Shown here: positions 6,443-11,324 of the stretch, piece after piece | Layout of the letters: each line of letters starts with the position of its first letter | Position numbering within the stretch: the stretch's first letter is position 1 | Source: Pseudomonadota bacterium | Lineage (GTDB): Bacteria; Bdellovibrionota_C; UBA2361; OMIW01 | Reading direction: 5' to 3' | Length of the DNA stretch: 11,324 bases | NCBI GenBank assembly: GCA_900299205.1 | Contig: OMIW01000064.1 | Coordinates: forward strand, 1-11,324 | Position numbers and translations under genes: made by a program | Notes under the pieces: model-generated | What the model was told of the DNA's origin: nothing | What the model saw: the letters and a program-made list of their open reading frames with translations, nothing else | The model's database searches: none

Positions 6443-8158
6443 CTAGAGCGGAGCCATGTCTCCCCTTTGCCCATCGGTGGGTGCTCTACTCGAACCGTCG
6501 AGTCGCTCAAAAGCGTGCATGAGGCCCCGCAGAAGAAACCTCTCATGCTCTCGCGATAGCGGTGCTCCCCACGCGAGCAGCCATACCCGTTGCTCTTTCA
6601 CGAGAAGCTGCCACCGACGAAGCATTTCATCTGCTCTTTTGTCGGTTGGATTACCCTCACCGTCTCGCGCTGATCCGAGCGACTTAACAACCAACTCCAG
6701 AGCACCCTCGGGCTCGCGGGAGCGAGCCGCCTCGCATAAGACGACCTCGGGATAGAGCAATGCGGCGTCTCGAATAACCACCTGCAACGTCTGTTGGGCC
6801 GCCGACGATAATAAACCGTTCGCATAGTGGGAGAAAAGGGATTGCATCGCGATGGGGCACCCCTTCATCTGCTGGGTCAACGCTCCTAACATCTCCCGGT
6901 ACAGTGCAACACCCGCCTCTCCGAGGGGTAGCGCCTCCCGAGAGAGCTGTTCGAGTTCGTCCGCGCGGAGCACACTTGATGAGCTGGGTGCCTGACTTCT
7001 CCCGAGGTATCGGGCGATTCGGACGAGGGCTCGCACCGCCGATGAGGCCTCCCGATTCGAGCGTCTTTCCTCTGCAGGAACGGACTTAATAATCCCCAAA
7101 GCATCGGCAAACGCTGCATGCGCTATCGGCATCTGAACAAGGGTTGGAGGGGGCAGGAGCGCTGAATGCGTGGATTCTGAGCTGAGCCACTTTTGAACTC
7201 CGGGTATCTTCGCAAAAGCGACAACTTCGGGAGGATTTACTCCATTTCCGCCGATAGCCTGTATCATGGGCTTTACGATGGCTCCCAATTCCTCACCGGA
7301 GAGAGGATACCCGAGCGAACGCTTGAGGGTCTCGACCGCTGTCTTGCCCCTGTCACGGATGATGAGATACTCGAGATTTTTCCTGGCCTGTTCACGAAAA
7401 GGCGTGAGAGCTACCTCAAAAGCTGGCGTCTCTCGGTCGAACAATCGCTCAACCCGCTGGAGCAGCCGGATCGAGTCATGAAGCTGCAGGGCGAGAACCG
7501 CGATACCTTCTCCGCTCCCCATCCCTGAGCGGAAAGAGAGCGATTCGGCGACAAAGGTATCAAAGACTGATTCAAATAGCTCACGTTGAATATTTTTATC
7601 AACTGACCCGATTACCCGTATCATCCCGGCCCGATTATCGGGGTTTACCGATGAGGCGAATATTCGATGTATCAGGGCACCGGCGGCGGGATGGAGGTGA
7701 ACGACCGCATCAAGCGCCTCCTTGCACCCAAAAGGCTCATCCTTCCGAGAGGCTCGGCGCAACGCAACAGTGGCTACCTGCTCGAGGAATGCCGGCCGGA
7801 TAGGATTGTCGCTCGGGAGTTTAAGTAACACTGAAAGAGCTGCTTTTTCATCCGATGCTACCTCAGGACGGGCGAAAGAGCGGCCTACTTCAAAGAGGCG
7901 CAACAGACTTCGCTCCCCATCTCTCATTGGCTCGCGAGCTGAGGTCTCACGAACGAGTCGGAGACTCTCGTTAAATAGTCGGGCCGCCCCCTCCACCTCT
8001 GCTGGCGATCCAAGTGATTGCGGTATGTCACTCGCAGAAATCTCGTGCCGAGCAAGCCACGTTGATCTCAGATAAAGCTCAGCCTCACGGGATTGATCGC
8101 CGCCCCCATGATGGGCGCGCGAATCTTCGTGAGGTTGAGAGGGCGATTGTTCGCGCAT
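6443..8158 (-). CDS. Large hypothetical protein, predicted all-helical and soluble (about 571 aa)
   Basis: I do not recognise this protein. It starts with a hydrophilic, His/Gln/Ser-rich stretch (EDSRAHHGGGDQSREAE) and continues as a long series of amphipathic helices rich in Leu, Ala, Glu and Arg, of the kind seen in HEAT/ARM or TPR-like solenoids, though I cannot pick out a repeat consensus. There is no signal peptide, membrane span or obvious catalytic motif. Cysteines are few and scattered. A Ser-rich loop (SQAPSSSSVLR) breaks the helices in the second half. The frame is open upstream to 8254 with possible starts at 8191 (ATG) and 8245 (ATG). The ATG at 8158 is preferred because GGAA lies about 8 nt before it and a dyad suggestive of regulation (8183-8198) sits just upstream. 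Length and steady helical character make it a real gene. A protein-interaction scaffold role is inference only. Confidence 0.75.
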   Translation of the reverse strand: MREQSPSQPHEDSRAHHGGGDQSREAELYLRSTWLARHEISASDIPQSLGSPAEVEGAARLFNESLRLVRETSAREPMRDGERSLLRLFEVGRSFARPEVASDEKAALSVLLKLPSDNPIRPAFLEQVATVALRRASRKDEPFGCKEALDAVVHLHPAAGALIHRIFASSVNPDNRAGMIRVIGSVDKNIQRELFESVFDTFVAESLSFRSGMGSGEGIAVLALQLHDSIRLLQRVERLFDRETPAFEVALTPFREQARKNLEYLIIRDRGKTAVETLKRSLGYPLSGEELGAIVKPMIQAIGGNGVNPPEVVAFAKIPGVQKWLSSESTHSALLPPPTLVQMPIAHAAFADALGIIKSVPAEERRSNREASSAVRALVRIARYLGRSQAPSSSSVLRADELEQLSREALPLGEAGVALYREMLGALTQQMKGCPIAMQSLFSHYANGLLSSAAQQTLQVVIRDAALLYPEVVLCEAARSREPEGALELVVKSLGSARDGEGNPTDKRADEMLRRWQLLVKEQRVWLLAWGAPLSREHERFLLRGLMHAFERLDGSSRAPTDGQRGDMAPL

Positions 8159-8182
8159 AGTCGAGTTCCGAGATATCCCCCA

Positions 8183-8198
8183 CACACTCATTAGTGTG
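8183..8198. promoter_or_regulatory. Dyad just upstream of the helical hypothetical gene
   Basis: CACACT (8183-8188) and AGTGTG (8193-8198) are perfect inverted arms around CATT. It ends 25 bp before the preferred start at 8158 and overlaps an alternative ATG at 8191. It could be an operator or a small leader hairpin; no T-tail is present. Confidence 0.3.
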
Positions 8199-8254
8199 CG
8201 AAACGGACAAGGATTGGTGAGCCATCGGTGCCGAGCATAGGCCATCTGCACCAC

Positions 8255-8575
8255 TCATCTCGCCTGAGGGTTGCGTTTATTTTCGGGACTAGCCCCCCTC
8301 CCCCTCGGACGGGTACACTGACTCGTGAGAGGCGTCTGCACCCCGAAGCTACCGGCGAGTGTGCTCATTGCCGAGTCGTTACCGAGACAGGTGGCCACCC
8401 GGCAGAGGAAAATCCTCGTCGAAGTCGGCGGTGATCCAATGGTAGCAGCCGAACCAAACTCCGTCACCTAGTGACCTCAACGGTTCTTTGGTTGCCAAAC
8501 TGGTACCCCCCGCCAGATCCGTGCACGGGACGCATCACGTTTATCTCTCGATGCACACCCTCCAAAGGAGCCACC
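8255..8575. other. Divergent intergenic region with short dyads
   Basis: I see no supported gene here; open frames in it lack ribosome-binding sites and protein-like composition. It must hold promoters for the hypothetical gene on the left and the AhpD-like operon on the right. Three small perfect dyads occur: GAGGA-AAA-TCCTC (8405-8417), GTCAC-CTA-GTGAC (8463-8475) and TTTGG-TTG-CCAAA (8487-8499). The last two share the 5-3-5 layout and lie about 75-110 bp before the AhpD-like start, a sensible place for regulator sites. Confidence 0.35.
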
Positions 8576-9109
8576 ATGCCACGCATACACCCCGTATCTG
8601 ACCATGACGCCCGCGGACGAGCCCGCGAGCTTATTGACTCATTGAAGACAAAACTCGGCACTTGCCCGAATATTTACCGGACTCTTGCTCACTCCCCCGC
8701 AGCGCTTGAGGGGGTACTTCACCTGACCCAGTCCCTCACCGGTACAAGCCTCTCCGGTCAGGATCGTGAGCGTATTGCTCTCTTGAGTGCTCAACTGAAT
8801 CAGTGTGGATACTGCCTCTCAGCCCATACCTTGATTGGAGGGATGACGGGGCTGAGTCATGATGACATTCACGCTGCCCGAAAGGGCGAGGCTTCCGATC
8901 CGAAGACCCAAGCGATGTTGACCCTCGCCCAGTCTATTATTGCAACGCAGGGGAACGTACCTGACGATGTCATCGAACAGGCGCGGGCTGCAAATCTCAC
9001 TGAGGCGGAGATTGTCGAAACGGTCGTCGTGGTGGCAATGAACATCCTCACCAATTTCTTCAATCATGTCGCAGACACCGAGATTGACTTTCCGAAGGTG
9101 GCGATATGA
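8576..9109 (+). CDS. AhpD/carboxymuconolactone decarboxylase-like peroxidase-related protein
   Basis: This 177-aa protein is an AhpD-like member of the carboxymuconolactone decarboxylase superfamily. The AhpD core signature is complete: Glu65, then eleven residues, then Cys77-Gly-Tyr-Cys80 with His84 (CGYCLSAHT). In AhpD these residues form a redox-active dithiol with a proton relay that reduces hydroperoxides or passes electrons to a partner. The N-terminal MPRIHPV, TCPNIYRTLAHSPAAL (29-44) and the ending NILTNFFNHVADTEIDFP (156-173) are characteristic of the 'uncharacterised peroxidase-related' branch, and length is normal. No signal peptide, so cytosolic. The start at 8576 is set by AAAGGAG 6 nt upstream; the frame is open further upstream, but that extension does not look like protein. 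Its stop overlaps the next start (ATGA, 9106-9109), indicating a translationally coupled operon with the glutathione peroxidase. The physiological reductant and substrate are unknown. Confidence 0.93.
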   Translation: MPRIHPVSDHDARGRARELIDSLKTKLGTCPNIYRTLAHSPAALEGVLHLTQSLTGTSLSGQDRERIALLSAQLNQCGYCLSAHTLIGGMTGLSHDDIHAARKGEASDPKTQAMLTLAQSIIATQGNVPDDVIEQARAANLTEAEIVETVVVVAMNILTNFFNHVADTEIDFPKVAI

Positions 9110-9780
9110 TGGGTGATATGGGAGAATTGGAGACCTCAGAATTTGTTCTCATTCCCGCGTCGCGGCGTTTCTTGATATTTTGGTGTGGAGTTCTCATGAG
9201 CATTCTTGGCACCCTTTTTGGACAGAGCGCAGCCGTCGCCGACGGACGCTCTGCATATGATTTTTCCTTCGCTGAGCTGCGGGGCGGTGCCCCCCTTCCC
9301 CTTTCGCAGTTCTCCGGGAAGGTGCTTCTGGTAGTTAATTCTGCTTCTAAGTGTGGCTTTACAGGACAGTATGAGGGGCTCGAAAAGTTATACGAAACGT
9401 ATCGGGAACGGGGATTGATTGTTATCGCAGTGCCAAGCAACGATTTTGGTCATCAGGAACCGGGCTCAGCAGAAGAGATAGCCTCGTTCTGCAAATTGAA
9501 TTACGGCGTCACCTTCCCAGTAACTGCCAAGGAGGTGGTATCAGGTGATACGGCACACCCGTTCTACCGTTGGGCGAAGGAGACGCTCGGGTTTGGCACC
9601 GCGCCAAAGTGGAATTTTCACAAATACCTGATTGATCGAAATGGGAAACTTGTGGACTACTTTCACTCGACGACGACACCAGCATCTAGCAGATTAATAG
9701 AGGCGATAGAAAAATTACTTTCAGAGCCTTCTGGAGTGAATCCTTCCGCCGAAAAAGGGGGAGAAACCGCCTCGCAGTGA
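9106..9780 (+). CDS. Exported glutathione peroxidase-family protein (Cys type)
   Basis: This 224-aa thiol peroxidase reduces hydrogen or organic peroxides with glutathione or, as in most bacterial Cys-type members, thioredoxin. The peroxidatic Cys83 lies in NSASKCGFTGQYEGLE (the usual CxxT motif), Gln117 in NDFGHQEPG and Trp169-Asn170 in PKWNF, completing the catalytic tetrad. Cys129 in SFCKLNYGVTFP is at the position of the resolving cysteine of thioredoxin-dependent members, so an intramolecular disulfide is likely. Residues 20-45 (Arg-Arg, then a hydrophobic core, ending SAAVA before Asp46) look like a Sec signal peptide, which predicts a periplasmic enzyme. A 20-residue Ser/Glu-rich tail follows the domain. 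An AGGTGG motif 5 nt before ATG 9106 and the ATGA overlap with the AhpD-like gene support this start; a second ATG follows immediately. The long hydrophilic N-terminus before the signal core is unusual. Confidence 0.93.
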   Translation: MMGDMGELETSEFVLIPASRRFLIFWCGVLMSILGTLFGQSAAVADGRSAYDFSFAELRGGAPLPLSQFSGKVLLVVNSASKCGFTGQYEGLEKLYETYRERGLIVIAVPSNDFGHQEPGSAEEIASFCKLNYGVTFPVTAKEVVSGDTAHPFYRWAKETLGFGTAPKWNFHKYLIDRNGKLVDYFHSTTTPASSRLIEAIEKLLSEPSGVNPSAEKGGETASQ

Positions 9781-9792
9781 GAACGAGTCGTC

Positions 9793-9832
9793 CAAACGCC
9801 TGCTGGCGTTTGCCGGACCCTCGATGGTTCGG
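9793..9832. repeat. Two tandem hairpins after the glutathione peroxidase gene
   Basis: Two stem-loops lie back to back, 12 nt after the stop codon. The first pairs CAAACGCC (9793-9800) with GGCGTTTG (9805-9812) around TGCT, 8 perfect base pairs. The second pairs CCGGACC (9813-9819) with GGTTCGG (9826-9832) around CTCGAT, 7 pairs with one G-T on the plus-strand transcript. No T-run follows, so this is not a standard intrinsic terminator. It may protect the upstream mRNA end or uncouple expression from the next gene. Confidence 0.5.
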
Positions 9833-9858
9833 ATAGCCCCCTGAAAACGTCGCATTTT

Positions 9859-9868
9859 AGTGCGCACT
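9859..9868. promoter_or_regulatory. Palindrome upstream of the nitronate monooxygenase
   Basis: AGTGCGCACT is an exact 10-bp palindrome 28 nt before the nitronate monooxygenase start, where an operator would be expected. No clear promoter boxes flank it, so it may be chance. Confidence 0.22.
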
Positions 9869-9896
9869 TACCAACCTTTCCGGTGATAGAACCCCT

Positions 9897-10898
9897 ATGA
9901 CACCCCCCTTGGAAATGCGAGCTCGCTTTCTCGAGCATACGGGAGCCCGCTATCCTATCATCGGCGGGGCGATGTACCAGATATCGAGCCCCAATCTCGT
10001 TGCCCACATGGCGCGCGCCGGTATTCTTGGGGAGATTCAACCGGTGAGCTTCACCTTCACTCACCGAACGCCTCTCCCAGAAGCATTCGAGATAATGCAA
10101 ACGATTTCGCCCGGCCCCTATGGTATCAACGTACTCGTCGAAGGAACCGATGAACACCGGCGACAAGGACTTGCCTGGCTTGATATCGCGCTCGCGCATG
10201 GGTGCCGTTTTATCACCACAGCACTCGGTAAACCAACGGCCATCGTGGAGCGTGCCCGCGAATACGGAGCGGTCGTCTACCATAAAGTAACCAATCTCGG
10301 GCATGCACGACGGGCGATCGAGGCAGGTGTTGATGGTTTAATAGCCGTGAACAGCCGCGCGGGTGGCCATGCAGGTGCCTTCACGAAGGAAGAGCTGTTC
10401 ATCCAACTCACCCCATTCGGTGTACCCCTTATCTGTGCCGGAGGCATCGGCGACGAGCATGCATTCTGTGAGGCTCTGCAGCTCGGTTACGCGGGGGTTC
10501 TCATGGGCACCCGCTTTATCGCATCGAAGGAAGCCCCGGCACCTGAAACGTACAAACGAGCCATAATCGGGGCGAGCGAAGATGATATTATTTCAACACC
10601 GAAGGTCCAGATAGGAGTTCCCCTCGCTGTCATCCGCACTCCTGGCATCGCCCGCCTCGGCACTACCTTCTCCCCCGTCGAGCAATTCATGCTTCAAACT
10701 CCCAATCGAAAACGATGGCTCCGTCGATGGTACTCTCTCGCCTCAGGCCAACCATGGGAAAAGATAAAGAGGGGCCAGTTCTCCGAAGAGGCCCTCTGGT
10801 CCGCGGGAAAAAGCGTGACCGGAATCACCGCGATTGAGGAAATTGGTGAGATAGTTGAGAGGTTTGTGGCCCGGGGGCGGGAAGCCGGGGTTTTGTGA
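9897..10898 (+). CDS. Nitronate monooxygenase / 2-nitropropane dioxygenase family flavoprotein
   Basis: This 333-aa protein is an FMN-dependent TIM-barrel enzyme of the nitronate monooxygenase (NPD) family. The type reaction oxidises toxic alkyl nitronates to carbonyl compounds and nitrite, although many relatives have other or unknown substrates, including FabK-like enoyl reductases. FMN-site segments are visible in order: PIIGGAMYQISSP (20-32), the phosphate-binding SRAGGHAGAF (153-162) with His158 at the position of the conserved active-site histidine, LICAGGIGD (178-186) and GVLMGTRFIAS (200-210). The C-terminal WSAGKSVTGI (301-310) matches the usual family ending motif. Length is typical and no signal peptide is present, so it should be cytosolic. 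The ATG at 9897 has only a weak ribosome-binding sequence. It lies 116 bp after the glutathione peroxidase on the same strand, so membership in the peroxide operon is possible but unproven. Family is clear; the substrate is not. Confidence 0.9.
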   Translation: MTPPLEMRARFLEHTGARYPIIGGAMYQISSPNLVAHMARAGILGEIQPVSFTFTHRTPLPEAFEIMQTISPGPYGINVLVEGTDEHRRQGLAWLDIALAHGCRFITTALGKPTAIVERAREYGAVVYHKVTNLGHARRAIEAGVDGLIAVNSRAGGHAGAFTKEELFIQLTPFGVPLICAGGIGDEHAFCEALQLGYAGVLMGTRFIASKEAPAPETYKRAIIGASEDDIISTPKVQIGVPLAVIRTPGIARLGTTFSPVEQFMLQTPNRKRWLRRWYSLASGQPWEKIKRGQFSEEALWSAGKSVTGITAIEEIGEIVERFVARGREAGVL

Positions 10899-11324
10899 CT
10901 TAGGGTAAAAAAAGATGTGATCCCCCCAAATTCGAGGATCTCCCTGCCAGAATGGTATGATACCAAGACGATTACTGCCTCGAAACTATTCGCTCCAGAC
11001 CTTTAATGAAGAGATTCACCGCCACCAGAACCACCCTCGCTGCTCCACGAGCATAAAATCGCCTTACCGGCAACTTCAAGGCGTCGCCCCTGAAATTATT
11101 ACCCTTTTTTCACCTCGTTTCTGAGTACGATTGTGACGAGAGGAACAATTAAGAAATTTGGTCAGGCTTTTGGGGCCACGGATGCCCGAGACAGTCTCGG
11201 GACGCGAAGAGCAATGCAAGAGGGCAAAGCGTTCGCGTCTCGTTTTCTTATCGCGGTGCGCCCCTCTACGAGCGTGCACACGGAGGATATCTCATAACCT
11301 TACGGGATGAGGAGGGTCGGGAGG
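10899..11324. other. Right-end gap without a convincing gene, two dyads
   Basis: No open frame here has a ribosome-binding site or protein-like composition. Two perfect dyads stand out: TGGTAT-G-ATACCA (10953-10965), operator-like, and CCCGAGA-CAG-TCTCGGG (11185-11201), a 7-bp GC-rich hairpin with a tight loop. Neither has a T-tail. One plus-strand frame (about 11110-11297) is open and mildly coding-like but has no start codon near its beginning. Confidence 0.4.

Noticed and set aside
5520-6446. A 308-codon plus-strand open frame
   Set aside because: It is entirely antisense to recN, which has all its motifs; it is a shadow of recN codon use.
10870-10894. CCCGG/CCGGG stem followed by TTTT as a terminator of the nitronate monooxygenase
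   Set aside because: It is inside the coding end, has only five pairs and four T residues, and is likely due to GC-rich codons.
11076-11279. 67-codon minus-strand open frame in the right gap
   Set aside because: Low-complexity basic composition, no ribosome-binding site, and it spans the 11185-11201 hairpin.

Overview
The window looks like chromosomal DNA from a Gram-negative, moderately GC-rich bacterium. It has no rRNA, tRNA, phage, transposon or CRISPR signal. The evidence for a two-membrane cell is a membrane-anchored M23 endopeptidase with a coiled coil and a glutathione peroxidase with a Sec signal peptide. A proteobacterial or deltaproteobacterial-type lineage is plausible, but nothing here fixes the taxonomy. 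Two sizeable proteins (217 and about 571 aa) belong to no family I recognise.

Layout. 1-374: no intact gene. The minus strand shows the probable start of a gene running off the left edge (1-54) and, before it, coding-like but frame-broken sequence (56-345). 375-1028 (-): hypothetical 217-aa protein. 1029-1338: divergent intergenic region with a 10-bp perfect inverted repeat. 1339-2619 (+): acetyl-CoA hydrolase / 4-hydroxybutyrate CoA-transferase family enzyme. 2630-3077 (-): decayed AlbA_2 (Schlafen-type) ATP-binding protein gene in several frames, lying where the flanking genes converge. 3098-4315 (-): M23 peptidase. 4316-4616: AT-richer gap. 4617-6263 (-): recN, preceded by an exact 18-bp tandem duplication. 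6443-8158 (-): large soluble helical hypothetical protein. 8159-8575: divergent regulatory region with small dyads. 8576-9109, 9106-9780 and 9897-10898 (+): AhpD/carboxymuconolactone decarboxylase-like protein, exported glutathione peroxidase and nitronate monooxygenase. 10899-11324: no convincing gene, two dyads.

How the genes work together. The clearest functional unit is the AhpD-like / glutathione peroxidase pair. Their stop and start codons overlap (ATGA), pointing to translational coupling and a shared role in peroxide defence, one protein predicted cytosolic and one exported. The nitronate monooxygenase, an FMN oxidase, follows on the same strand after two tandem hairpins and may or may not share the transcript. 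recN (double-strand break repair), the M23 peptidase (cell-wall remodelling) and the CoA-transferase look like independent housekeeping or metabolic genes. I see no defence island or novel multi-gene system. The most unusual feature is the AlbA_2 gene remnant, followed by the orphan proteins and the recN leader repeat.
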